Shown here: piece after piece, positions 1 through 8,521 of the stretch
Layout: each line of letters opens with the position of its first letter
How positions within the stretch are numbered: the first letter of the stretch is position 1
Assembly: GCF_001310815.1 (NCBI RefSeq)
Contig: NZ_BAZK01000013.1
Span: forward strand, 1-64,000
Source of the DNA: Pseudovibrio denitrificans JCM 12308
Lineage (GTDB): Bacteria; Pseudomonadota; Alphaproteobacteria; Rhizobiales; Stappiaceae
Reading direction: 5' to 3'
Length of the DNA stretch: 64,000 nt
Made by a program: the position numbers and the translations under genes
Notes under the pieces: model-generated
What the model saw: the letters and a program-made list of their open reading frames with translations, nothing else
Databases searched by the model: none
Told to the model about the DNA's origin: nothing

Positions 1-1626
1 AAGTGGGTGGTTAGTGGTTGCAGACCGTTCTGTTGCCGCCTTGTTCATTAAGGACTTCGGGCTCTTGTCCAGCTGGGAGTGCACTGAGATCTGCGTAAAA
101 CAAGAACTTCGCGTGGCTTCAATGGAAGGTGTGTAAGCAAGGTTACATGGCGGGCTTGAGAGCTTAAGTATGCCGTGGGATTTTTGAAGGTGATGGCAGT
201 ATGCATGGGATTTTCCTGGTGGAAGTGAGCATTGCCAACGTGTCCGTGCGAGTTATTTGCCTGATCGCACGGATACCCTTTAGCTCTTGAATTGATTGTG
301 CTTCTCTTGGAGCGACGCTAAGCGCTTAAATAGTTGATTGTGATCTGAGCTGCTGCCCGAATGGACCGAAGACAACAGCATGTACGTTTTGTGGGTTAGA
401 CCAGCGCGGGGCATGTGCTGCTGGTTCTTGATGAGAAAGACGGCATTCCTGAAAGATTGAGGATACTTGTCTCAAGTTGTGTTTACGGGAGTGGTGAGGG
501 TGAGATCGGCATTCTCGGATGGATGATCAAGATGAGATCGCAATGCATGTCAAATGTACTAAAGGACCTTATTGTCTGCGACTTGGCTAATCTGAAGAGC
601 TGCTGTTTGAGGAGCGATTGACGGGACTGGTTAGAGCCCTAAAGGTTTGCGTTGTTATGTGCGTTGGTTTGAAAGATTTACGTTCAGATGGCGTTGCTAG
701 GTTGAAGCTTGGCTGAGCGGTGGTCTTTGGGAGTGCTGGTGGTGCTTATAGGTTACGGGGACAACTCATAAGGTGACACCATAAGAAATGGTTCTTGGTG
801 AGGACCGCTGCAACGAGATATCCCCGCGTCACGGAGATATCTGAGACACGGCCTTCTATAAGCCTCAGGGATACGGAGGGAATTACTCGTGTGCACAGTG
901 AATGCTGCTGCTGATCACGCACGAGCGGTTGAGATCAACATAGGCACGTCAGCCATCCAACTTATCCCCCTTGCAACCCACGCACTTACGACAGAGCCTA
1001 CTTAGAGTTATACCCGCTGTCCCGGCAACCAGTGCGCGCTCGTCTGTGATGTACTCCTAGTAATCCTCTATCGTAATTGCGGAGGCCAGCTTTGGCATGG
1101 AGTTCTCTCAACAAGTCTGCTTTGCTCCAGTTGCGCCTTGAGTAGATCCCGGTCGCGGTCAACGTTTGGGGCGGTGCTGTGAAGCAGGGTGGGGATGGAC
1201 TTGTAGTCGGTGATCGACAAGTTAAGGCCATCGGCCGATGGCAGCCATAAAGGTACTCGTACCGCCGCTCTGAGCAACCGGCCACCAGCGTATGTGGAAC
1301 GGGTCGATGCCCCCTCCGGAAGCTGATAGGCGCTCACTGCAAGCTGGGTCCAAAGATAAAGACCTGAAACAGGCAGAGGGTTCTGTAGGGCAAGGTCAAT
1401 GTATTTGAACAGGCTGATGCTGTTGCGGGTGTAGGCGTGGTTCTGGTGCCGGCCAACGTCGCCCATGATCTCTTCCTGCGGCCTGTCAGTGATCAGGGTG
1501 ACCTTGCTGATTGAGTAGCCTGCTAGCTGGTGGAAACTGATTTATTGAACTGCTGATGCTTCAATTTCCGACCGTTGTCTGAGGTATGCACCGAGATGCC
1601 GGTCCCCATCTCTTTAGTTCGTGAAG
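1..1626. other. gene-poor region, no identified gene
   Basis: About 1.6 kb without a coding region that I can recognise. Only short open frames are present, and none has a ribosome site, family motif or codon pattern like the neighbouring genes. The first 1,000 bases are broken by stops in all frames. An 8-base direct repeat (GAGATATC) occurs twice near 814-842. The stretch could be decayed DNA, a regulatory or RNA region, or the edge of an accessory insert; the sequence does not decide. Confidence 0.5.
1068..1466 (-). CDS. uncertain hypothetical ORF
   Basis: This is the longest open frame in the gene-poor left end, 132 residues from ATG. The same frame stays open upstream to about 1550. I recognise no domain, and the composition (many Ser, Thr, Leu, Pro, Arg) looks partly like a chance frame. 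A second overlapping minus-strand frame (998-1285) covers part of it. It may be a remnant of a decayed gene or not a gene at all. Confidence 0.15.
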   Translation of the reverse strand: MGDVGRHQNHAYTRNSISLFKYIDLALQNPLPVSGLYLWTQLAVSAYQLPEGASTRSTYAGGRLLRAAVRVPLWLPSADGLNLSITDYKSIPTLLHSTAPNVDRDRDLLKAQLEQSRLVERTPCQSWPPQLR

Positions 1627-2304
1627 TCAGATCATGTTCGCCGTGAGGAAGATGCTTCCTGAGATGATGGTGACCAGCAGCAGCTTGTCGGTGAGGAGGA
1701 GCTGTGTGTGTCGGAAGGTCAGGTAGGCGGTTGGGGCCATGGTGGCTGGGAGGAGGAGGAGTTTGTAGTGGGTCTGGAGGAAGGTGGTGATTGGTTGCAT
1801 GTAAGGGAGCAGGGCTTCAAGGCCTTTGGTGCCGAGGGCCCCGTAGAGACAGAATTGGCCTACGCCGAGGAGGACGCCTACCGTTGTTGCTGGCAGGAAG
1901 CGAGAGGCGGGGATGTTGCTGGCACCGCTGAGAAAGGGGGTAATCCAAGCCAGTGGTCCGAGGATGCGGGCGGAGATGATGAACGGGACCGCATGCTTTT
2001 GCAGGGCTGTGCGGGCCTTGTGCCATGCCCGGCGTCGCTTCATGGGTTTGAGAAAGCGCAGAATGGCTCGAGTGCCGTACACTCTGCCGAGTATGTAGCT
2101 TGTGATGTCTGCCAACCATGCGGCGACCATAACCACTATGATTGGCCAGGGATCGCCGGAAGTGGCATAGAGGGCTCCGGCTGCGAAGAATGCGATTTCG
2201 CCAAAGACAAAGAAGCTTGGACCGATGAGAGCATCGCCGAAGGCAATGGCTGCCAATAGGGCATAGCTGAGGGGCCCGTTGAAGGTGGTGACAAGATCCT
2301 GCAT
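1627..2304 (-). CDS. DedA family membrane protein
   Basis: The 225-residue protein matches the DedA/SNARE-associated (VTT) family of polytopic inner-membrane proteins, linked to lipid transport and membrane homeostasis. Visible features are an N-terminal hydrophobic reentrant region with the GPSFFVFGE segment, the family-typical stretch ADITSYILGRVYG near residues 65-77, an Arg/Lys-rich loop, and RILGPLAWITPFLSG near 113-127, which resembles the conserved R-x3-P-x4-G motif. Two or three further hydrophobic helices follow. It lies 3 bases downstream of a glycosyltransferase on the same strand, so the two are probably co-transcribed. Substrate unknown. Confidence 0.8.
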   Translation of the reverse strand: MQDLVTTFNGPLSYALLAAIAFGDALIGPSFFVFGEIAFFAAGALYATSGDPWPIIVVMVAAWLADITSYILGRVYGTRAILRFLKPMKRRRAWHKARTALQKHAVPFIISARILGPLAWITPFLSGASNIPASRFLPATTVGVLLGVGQFCLYGALGTKGLEALLPYMQPITTFLQTHYKLLLLPATMAPTAYLTFRHTQLLLTDKLLLVTIISGSIFLTANMI

Positions 2305-2307
2305 GAC

Positions 2308-3048
2308 TTACGTGTTGCTGTAGTGGCCGAACTCGTAGGGGACTTCGTTTTTGTAAAGTTCGCCTTTGAAGAAGCGCAGCAGGTTGGCTTTGAGATAGGT
2401 CCAGCCCGTTCGCAGGATGCCATCTTGATTGAGACGGCGCGGATTGAACATGAAGCGGGGCTTGATGATTTGCCCTGAGAACCGACCCGTCTTTTGTGCT
2501 TTGAGGACGTAGTTGCAGTCTTCGCAGAGCTTCAGCTTCTCATCAAAGCCACCAATGGCTTCGTGGGTTTGCGGTGTTGAGAACAAGCACGCGCCGACTG
2601 CGGTTGGGAAGAAACGCCTGCTGAGGGTTATGCCGAGGTTCATCAGTTCATAGCCGATCACCTGTTTGGCTGGCAGGCGATAGCTGGACTTGAGGACGAT
2701 GCCAATGTCGAGGCTGCGATACTCCAGCTCCCACATGGATTCTGCGAGAAAGTTTGGTGGCAGGCGGGTGTCTGCATCCAGAAACAAGATGCGGCGGCCT
2801 TTGGCCTGCGTTGCTCCGGTGTTGCGGCCTAAGCTGACACCTCGCTTTTCCATCTGCACGATGCGGTAGTGCTCGAAGTTTTTAGCATGGCGCTGAGACA
2901 GTCGCACTGTGTTGTCCGTGCTGGCACTGTCCACATGGATGATCTCGAAGTTCTGCCATGTCTGCAGGGTTAGGTCTGCCAATAAGCGCGGGAGGTTGTG
3001 TTCCTCATTCAAGGTGATGATGACAATTGAGAGATCGATCGTGGTCAT
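2308..3048 (-). CDS. glycosyltransferase family 2 protein
   Basis: A GT-A fold family 2 glycosyltransferase of about 246 residues. The N-terminus has the typical strand LSIVIITLNEE followed by NLPRLLADL; DSASTDNT corresponds to the nucleotide-binding Asp motif, and FLDADTRLP carries the DxD metal-binding motif. I chose the ATG at 3048 because GGAAGG precedes it; an upstream in-frame ATG at 3105 would add 19 residues unlike the family. It probably adds a sugar to a lipid or surface glycan, and the adjoining DedA gene fits an envelope role. Acceptor and donor cannot be told. Confidence 0.8.
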   Translation of the reverse strand: MTTIDLSIVIITLNEEHNLPRLLADLTLQTWQNFEIIHVDSASTDNTVRLSQRHAKNFEHYRIVQMEKRGVSLGRNTGATQAKGRRILFLDADTRLPPNFLAESMWELEYRSLDIGIVLKSSYRLPAKQVIGYELMNLGITLSRRFFPTAVGACLFSTPQTHEAIGGFDEKLKLCEDCNYVLKAQKTGRFSGQIIKPRFMFNPRRLNQDGILRTGWTYLKANLLRFFKGELYKNEVPYEFGHYSNT

Positions 3049-3178
3049 GAGCGTGCCTTCCATGCCTTTCTGAGCATTGGTTTGCGCGGTCAAACTGAAG
3101 AGCACCTGAACCTGATTTCGAAACTCTTTGCCTTTGGTGGTTACAAGGGAGGTTAGGTTCTTTGGATGGAGGTTTGTG

Positions 3179-3571
3179 ATGACTCTGTTTGATCATAATA
3201 CGCAGGCACTGGAAGAGTGGCGGGGTGGGGTGATGACCCAGATGCGGGTTTCAGCAGTCAATGGGTCTCGTCAGCTTTGTATTTTTGACCAGTGGTGTGA
3301 GACAGGGAGCGGGGCGCCACGGCACTTGCATGCGGTTGAAGAACTGTTGGAGGTGATTGAGGGCACTGCGGAGATCACCTGCGGAAATGAAACCCATGTT
3401 GCCACGGCCAATCAGAGTGTGTTGATCCCTGCCGGGTGTTTGCATGGGTTTAAGAATATTGGTGAGGGCACGCTGCATGTACGGGCGACTTTGGCAGCAC
3501 CCATCTTTGAAGCCAGTTATGAGAATAGCACGGAAGTTTCCCGGCGCTGGCTGCCGGATGAGACATCGTGA
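3179..3571 (+). CDS. cupin domain-containing protein
   Basis: Small single-domain cupin of 130 residues. Cupin motif 1 is seen as G-x3-PRHLHAVEELLEVIEG, with the His/His/Glu metal ligands, and motif 2 as PAGCLHGFKN with the fourth His. The start at 3179 follows a good GGAGG-type site (GGATGGAGG); an in-frame ATG at 3128 would add a poorly conserved extension. It is divergent from the glycosyltransferase with a 130-base intergenic region. Such small cupins bind metals and serve as isomerases, dioxygenases or sensors; the reaction here is unknown. Confidence 0.75.
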   Translation: MTLFDHNTQALEEWRGGVMTQMRVSAVNGSRQLCIFDQWCETGSGAPRHLHAVEELLEVIEGTAEITCGNETHVATANQSVLIPAGCLHGFKNIGEGTLHVRATLAAPIFEASYENSTEVSRRWLPDETS

Positions 3572-3717
3572 TTAGCCCAGCTCTCTGGAGGCAAGTTCAA
3601 TAGATTTGGCCGCAGTTCTGCTTTAGCTTGCTGAAACCTAATGAGAGGGCAGGATGCTGGGAGGCTTTATCTGTCTGGCTCACACATAAAAGAATATCCG
3701 GAAAGCGGGGGAACAGG

Positions 3718-4410
3718 ATGTTTGCCAAAGAACACATCAAGTATGAGCCGGTGGATCTGCCGGACCGGATGGACCTGAGCGATGAGCAGATGCTTGAGGC
3801 TGTGAAAGCCTTTTATGATAAGATGAAGCGTCGCCATACGGTGCGGGACTTTTCTGACCGCCCTGTCGCCCGTGAAGTGATTGAAGAATGCATCCGCACT
3901 GCGGGGACCGCGCCGTCTGGGGCAAACCACCAACCATGGCATTTTGTGGCGATCTCTCAACCAGACTTCAAGAAGCGCATTCGTGATGCGGCGGAGGAAG
4001 AAGAACGCCGGTTTTATGATGGTGGGGCTGGTGATGAATGGATCAAGGCGCTGGAGCCGATTGGCACCAATGACCATAAACCACATCTGGAAGAAGCGCC
4101 GTGGCTGATCGTGGTGTTTGCGCAGCGCTGGGGCGAGTTTGAGGATGGCACGCGCTACAAGAACTATTACGTGCCTGAAAGCACCGGTATTGCCTGTGGT
4201 TTTCTGCTGACCGCACTGCACCATGCCGGATTGGTTTCACTGACCCATACGCCGAACCCGATGAAGTTTCTGAACGGCATGCTGGATCGTCCCGACTCTG
4301 AAAAGCCGATCATGATTATTGCGGTGGGGCATCCGGCAAAGGATGCAAAGGTGCCTTCGGTTGCGAAACTGAAGAAGCCGCTCTCGGAAATCCTGACGGT
4401 TGCTGATTAG
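3718..4410 (+). CDS. nitroreductase family, iodotyrosine deiodinase-like flavoprotein
   Basis: FMN-dependent nitroreductase-fold protein of 230 residues. [13 protein letters not shown] (phosphate/FMN contacts), [13 protein letters not shown] and the C-terminal [13 protein letters not shown] are characteristic of the iodotyrosine deiodinase-like branch, including bacterial relatives that reductively dehalogenate halotyrosines. The start at 3718 is preceded by GGGGGAACAGG; an in-frame ATG at 3628 is less likely. The 3' end overlaps the convergent copper ATPase gene by 4 bases. Substrate specificity (halotyrosine, nitroaromatic or other) needs the lid residues to be compared with characterised enzymes. 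Confidence 0.75.
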   Translation: MFAKEHIKYEPVDLPDRMDLSDEQMLEAVKAFYDKMKRRHTVRDFSDRPVAREVIEECIRTAGTAPSGANHQPWHFVAISQPDFKKRIRDAAEEEERRFYDGGAGDEWIKALEPIGTNDHKPHLEEAPWLIVVFAQRWGEFEDGTRYKNYYVPESTGIACGFLLTALHHAGLVSLTHTPNPMKFLNGMLDRPDSEKPIMIIAVGHPAKDAKVPSVAKLKKPLSEILTVAD

Positions 4411-6737
4411 AGCTTCAGGTTCTTCAACCGCAGGGAGTTCATGACCACGCAGAAGGATGAGAGGCTCATGGCCAGCGCTGCGATCATGGGTGAGAGCAGG
4501 GCTCCGGTGAAGGGGTAGAGAATGCCTGCTGCGATGGGGACACCTGCGGAATTATAGACAAACGCCAGGAACAGGTTCTGGCGGATGTTGCGTAGCGAAC
4601 CGATGGCGAGCTTGCGGGCGCGGACGATGCCGGTGAGGTCGCCATTGAGCAGGGTGATGCCTGCGCTTTCAACGGCGACGTCGGCGCCTGTTCCCATGGC
4701 CAGACCCACATCCGCGGAGGCCAGAGCCGGTGCGTCGTTGACGCCGTCACCTGCCATGGCCACCATGGCGCCGGAGGTGTGGAGCTGATCGATCAGGGTT
4801 TTCTTGTCTTCTGGCAGGGCTTCAGCCTTGAACTCGTCAATGCCCACAGTGGCAGCCACGGTTTTGGCTGTGAGTGCATTGTCTCCCGTTGCCATGATGA
4901 CTTTGATGCCTGCCTCATGCAGCTGCTTGATGGCTTTGCTTGCGTTCTCCTTGATCGGATCAGAGATGGCGATGAGGCCGATGACTTTCTCTTTGTTCGA
5001 GATGTAGATGCTGGTGTTGCCGGTCTCGCTGAGGGATTGATGCTTTTGCTTCATCTCCTCGGAGATCTTATCGGTCAGGCCGAAGATGGCCGGATTGCCG
5101 ATGGCGTAGACGTGGTCATCTACCTTTGCGCTGACGCCTTTGCCGGTGTGGGCTTCAAAGTCCTCTGAATTGGCAAGTGCCATACCTCTGTAATTGGCCG
5201 CGTTGACGATGGCTTCTGCCAGCGGGTGCTCGGAGCCTTTTTCAATGGAGGCGGCCACGTGGAGCAGCTGGTCTTCGGTGTACTCTTCGGAGAACGCATG
5301 GATTGAGGTGACGGTCGGTTTGCCTTCCGTGATGGTGCCGGTTTTGTCGACGATGAGGGTGTCGACTTTGGACATGAGCTCTAGTGCTGTGGCGTCTTTG
5401 ATGAGGACGCCAGCCTGCGCACCTCTGCCGCTGGCGGTCATGATGGACATGGGGGTGGCGAGGCCCAGTGCGCAGGGGCAGGCGATGATGAGCACGGAGA
5501 CGGCGACAATGATGGCGTAGGAGAGGGACGGTGCCGGGCCGACGATGAGCCAAATGAAGAAGGACAGGATCGAGATGCCAACGACTGTTGGGACGAAGTA
5601 GGCGGAGACCTTGTCTGCCATGCCTTGAATGGGCGCGCGGGAGCGTTGTGCGGAGGAGACCATGGCGACGATCTTGGAGAGCATGGTATCAGCGCCGACG
5701 TTGATAGCCTCGATGATGAGCGTGCCGTTTTTGTTGAGTGTGCCGCCGGTGACGGTGTCGTCGACGTTCTTCTCAAGGGCGATGGGTTCGCCGGTGATCA
5801 TGCTCTCATCCACGTAGGACTGGCCGTTTATGACGCGGGAGTCGACGGGGATGGCCTCGCCGGGGCGGACGCGGAGCTTGTCGCCGGTCATGATGTTTTC
5901 AAGCGGGGCGTCGTATTCGGTGCTGTCGTCCAGCACGCGGCGGGCGGTTTTGGGGGCGAGGTCCAGTAGGGCGCGGATGGCGTCGCCGGTGCGCTCGCGG
6001 GCGCGCAGCTCCAGCACCTGCCCCATGAAGATCAGCGCGACGATGACAGCGGCGGCTTCATAGTAGACGGGGGGATGGCCGGTGGCGGCACGGATGCCAG
6101 GGGGGAATAGGCCGGGCAGGAACGTGGCGACGAGGGAGTAGAGATAGGCAGCCCCGACACCGAGGGTGATCAGGGTCCACATGTTGAGGTTCCATGTGGT
6201 GATGGATTTGATGCCGCGCTTGAATAAGGGAACGCCTGCCCAGAGGACAACGGGTGAGGCGAGGATGAACTCGACGTAGATGGCAGTTGGTTCGCCGATC
6301 CACTCGCGGAAGGGGAGGCCGATGAACGGGCCCATGGTGATGGCGAGGAGCGGGATCGCGAGGACCGCGCTGAGCCAGAAACGGCGGGTGAAGTCAACGA
6401 GTTCGTGGCTGGGTTCGTCATTGCTGGTGACGGTCATGGGCTCCAGCGCCATGCCGCAGATTGGGCATTCGCCGGGGCCTTTCTGGACGATCTGCGGGTG
6501 CATGGGGCAGGTGTAGTCGATGTCCTGCGCGTTGGCGTCCTGCTGCTTCTTGCTGTTGCCGCTTGCATAGAAGTAGGGATCGCCCTCGAACTTGTGGGAG
6601 CATTTTTCGGAGCAGAAGTGGTAGGACTTTCCAGCGAAGTCAGCGGCAAGGGTTTCAGCGGTGACGGTGACCTGCATACCGCAGACCGGGTCTTGTTCTG
6701 TGGTACCGGAGGTGGGTGTGTTTGATGCCTCGTCCAT
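4407..6737 (-). CDS. copper-translocating P1B-type ATPase with YHS domain
   Basis: A 776-residue P1B ATPase that should export copper from the cytoplasm. In order: a YHS domain (residues about 15-58, CGM...[10 protein letters not shown]), a His/Cys heavy-metal-binding domain (about 74-101, TCPMHP and CPICGM), eight predicted membrane helices, the actuator TGEP motif (about 315), the metal-site CPC (420-422), the phosphorylated DKTGT (464), SEHP in the nucleotide domain, and GDGVNDAP. The CxxC-type HMA domain common in CopA is absent and replaced by the YHS plus metal-binding pair. Length and motifs are complete. No regulator lies next to it; a complex inverted repeat sits just upstream. Confidence 0.93.
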   Translation of the reverse strand: MDEASNTPTSGTTEQDPVCGMQVTVTAETLAADFAGKSYHFCSEKCSHKFEGDPYFYASGNSKKQQDANAQDIDYTCPMHPQIVQKGPGECPICGMALEPMTVTSNDEPSHELVDFTRRFWLSAVLAIPLLAITMGPFIGLPFREWIGEPTAIYVEFILASPVVLWAGVPLFKRGIKSITTWNLNMWTLITLGVGAAYLYSLVATFLPGLFPPGIRAATGHPPVYYEAAAVIVALIFMGQVLELRARERTGDAIRALLDLAPKTARRVLDDSTEYDAPLENIMTGDKLRVRPGEAIPVDSRVINGQSYVDESMITGEPIALEKNVDDTVTGGTLNKNGTLIIEAINVGADTMLSKIVAMVSSAQRSRAPIQGMADKVSAYFVPTVVGISILSFFIWLIVGPAPSLSYAIIVAVSVLIIACPCALGLATPMSIMTASGRGAQAGVLIKDATALELMSKVDTLIVDKTGTITEGKPTVTSIHAFSEEYTEDQLLHVAASIEKGSEHPLAEAIVNAANYRGMALANSEDFEAHTGKGVSAKVDDHVYAIGNPAIFGLTDKISEEMKQKHQSLSETGNTSIYISNKEKVIGLIAISDPIKENASKAIKQLHEAGIKVIMATGDNALTAKTVAATVGIDEFKAEALPEDKKTLIDQLHTSGAMVAMAGDGVNDAPALASADVGLAMGTGADVAVESAGITLLNGDLTGIVRARKLAIGSLRNIRQNLFLAFVYNSAGVPIAAGILYPFTGALLSPMIAALAMSLSSFCVVMNSLRLKNLKL

Positions 6738-6798
6738 CGGTCAACAGGCTCCCTGATCCAACAAGCTCGCGTTTCACCAGCGCAGATCATAAGCCTTT

Positions 6799-6854
6799 GC
6801 CCTGCCTGAAAGGATTAATGCCTAGGGGGAACTCGCAGTATCCCTAGGCAGGGC
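6799..6854 (-). promoter_or_regulatory. two mutually exclusive hairpins upstream of the copper ATPase
   Basis: Two inverted repeats share a right arm. GCCCTGCCT (6799-6807) pairs with AGGCAGGGC (6846-6854), while GCCTAGGG (6820-6827) pairs with CCCTAGGC (6842-6849). The shared AGGC means only one full structure can form at a time. The element lies between the 2OG-oxygenase stop and the ATPase start, both on the minus strand. It could be a leader switch for the ATPase, an operator, or a T-less terminator of the upstream gene. Confidence 0.4.
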
Positions 6855-6899
6855 TTAACGGGATCGATTGGATTTGGCTCAAACTGCCGAAGCCGGGTG

Positions 6900-7580
6900 T
6901 CAGGCGGCGATTGTGAGGCGTTCTGTGAGGGCTTCCGGGAAGGCCAGTTCATGCCGTGCACGCCATTCTGAGGTGACGTAGTTGATGATCAGGCTCTTGC
7001 GTGGAGCGTTGATTTCGCGCTTCTCAAAGCCGTGCCAGGTGTCATCTGACGGGATGAAGAACATGGCTCGGTTGGGCGCCCATGGGGTGTTGGAGTGGAA
7101 GGTCTCTTTATCAGAATACAAAGAGGTGCCCCATTCTTCGCCGTGGGCCTCTGACAGGTAGATCATCAGGGTGAATTTCTTGGCGCCGATATCGGTGTGC
7201 GGTTCCAGCCAGAAGCCTTCGCGATCACAGGTGTACTCAATACGCAGGTAGGTGTTGGAGAGGTCTACACCGCACTTTTCATAGAACAGCTCGATCATTT
7301 GCGGAGCCTGAAAAGCAGAGGTGAACTCCTGTTCGGCTTCAAACTTCATAAAGCTGTTGCCGTGGAGGTACTGGCGCAGCTTGTTGTTGGTCGCCCGTTG
7401 GCCTTCGCTGTAGTCCATATCACGCATGCAAGTGGGCAGGTTCTGAAAGTCCGCCAATGTGGGCTGAGGCAGCAGATTGTCTGCTGTCCAGTGCAGAAAC
7501 GGGGCTTTGTGAGGCGTTGCCGTGCGCAAAGCGTGAAAGATGGATGCGCTGATGAGGCTTGCGGAGTTTGGGCGATTCAT
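6900..7580 (-). CDS. 2OG-Fe(II) oxygenase-like protein
   Basis: A 226-residue protein with a jelly-roll oxygenase signature: HTD (in EPHTDIGAKKF, iron ligands His and Asp), a distal His in WHGF, and R-K-SLIINYV after it, where the 2-oxoglutarate-binding Arg would be. The start at 7580 is preceded by AGGAGGAGG; the frame remains open to a farther ATG at 7616. This resembles hydroxylases that act on proteins, small molecules or sugars; the substrate is not evident. It is transcribed toward the copper ATPase with 160 bases between them. Confidence 0.65.
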   Translation of the reverse strand: MNRPNSASLISASIFHALRTATPHKAPFLHWTADNLLPQPTLADFQNLPTCMRDMDYSEGQRATNNKLRQYLHGNSFMKFEAEQEFTSAFQAPQMIELFYEKCGVDLSNTYLRIEYTCDREGFWLEPHTDIGAKKFTLMIYLSEAHGEEWGTSLYSDKETFHSNTPWAPNRAMFFIPSDDTWHGFEKREINAPRKSLIINYVTSEWRARHELAFPEALTERLTIAA

Positions 7581-7779
7581 AAAGTCCTCCTCCTGCGCTG
7601 CCGTGCTTATGTGCATGGGGCGTTACTGCAGGTGGTTGTTGGCTTGGAACAGGCGGGAGGTACTTAATGCCAGCTTAGGGGCTGAACAATGTCAGCGTGC
7701 AATCGTTGAAAATGCCTAATTAAAAACAGCGGATCGTTTTAATGCGAATTTGAGCGCAATTGGTTGGAACAGGCCGCTA

Positions 7780-8420
7780 TCAGCCGTTTTGGGACTGAAC
7801 CATCTTCAGGTGTGGTTCCATGATCGTAGCGAATTTGCGGATGATTTTTTCGACGTAGGCTGGGTCGCTGTGGAACTCTTGCTGGAAAATCATGCCGCGG
7901 ATGAAGGAGCGCCAGATCAGGAGGGTGAGGGTCATGTCCTCTTCCGCTGCTTTATCCAGGCCCGGAGGCAGGAAGAACTGGTTGAGCTGGTCGTTCCAGT
8001 CTTCCAGCTTTGGCGAGATGCGCTGCGAGAGTGCTTTATCGGTGCGCGTTGCATGATGATTTCAGAGAACGCCCGACCTTCCGGTGTGTCGATGATGTTT
8101 CGCCAATAAGTCACGAGAGCATCTGCCAGTGTGCCACCCTCAGCTTGTGTGATCTGTGCGAAGGGGAAGGAGCTTGGGCTTTCCTGCTGGTAGTGGCGCA
8201 GAATTCTTGAAAGCAGAAAATCCACCGTACCGATGACCAGATCTTCCTTTGATGGGAAGTGGTGCATCAGCGCGCCCCGGCTGACATCAACGCCTTCCAG
8301 CACCCGGTTGATAGAGGTTTCCGCATAGCCAAGCCGGTCGAGGCAATCGATGGTCGACTTAATGAGGGCCTTGCGTGTGTTTTCACCGCGCTGCTTCTTC
8401 ATGTCCAACTTGCTTACCAT
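7780..8420 (-). pseudogene. TetR family regulator (AtuR-like), frameshifted
   Basis: The N-terminal 120 residues are a clear TetR/AcrR regulator with a helix-turn-helix (TSINRVLEGVDVSRGALMHHFPSKEDL). Near 8045-8052 the frame is lost; one extra base restores a continuous C-terminal domain (ending in MEPHLKMVQSQNG, stop 7780-7782), giving about 213 residues, the usual TetR length. The loss is therefore a single-base deletion, possibly a sequence error, since the downstream frame is well preserved. The gene is divergent from the atuA-like gene with a palindrome in between, so it should control the acyl-CoA catabolic cluster, as AtuR does in Pseudomonas. The ATG at 8420 follows AAGG; TTG at 8426 is an alternative. 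Confidence 0.8.
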
Positions 8421-8460
8421 GATCAACCTTAGCCTTAAGACGGGGTTTTTGCTGAAATAC

Positions 8461-8500
8461 TTGACGTATTGGGAAGGAGTATATACCGTACGTTTGGTAT
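8461..8500 (+). promoter_or_regulatory. atuA promoter and TetR-type operator
   Basis: The 18-base palindrome ATACCGTACGTTTGGTAT (8483-8500) has matching arms ATACC/GGTAT and a central ACGT. A -35-like TTGACG lies at 8461-8466; a -10-like hexamer would overlap the left arm of the palindrome. The site lies between the divergent TetR gene and the atuA-like gene, where a TetR repressor would block transcription until bound by an acyl-CoA or terpene acid. The operator assignment is inference from position and symmetry. Confidence 0.6.
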
Positions 8501-8521
8501 GTAAAAGAGGTTTCCGTCAAA

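Noticed and set aside
415-621. 68-codon plus-strand frame
   Set aside because: No ribosome site or motif, codon use unlike neighbours; probably chance.
1708-2259. 183-codon plus-strand frame
   Set aside because: Antisense to the DedA gene and rich in Gly/Glu typical of a shadow frame.
7750-8109. 119-codon plus-strand frame under the TetR gene
   Set aside because: Antisense to the TetR C-terminal domain, which is well preserved once one base is allowed for.
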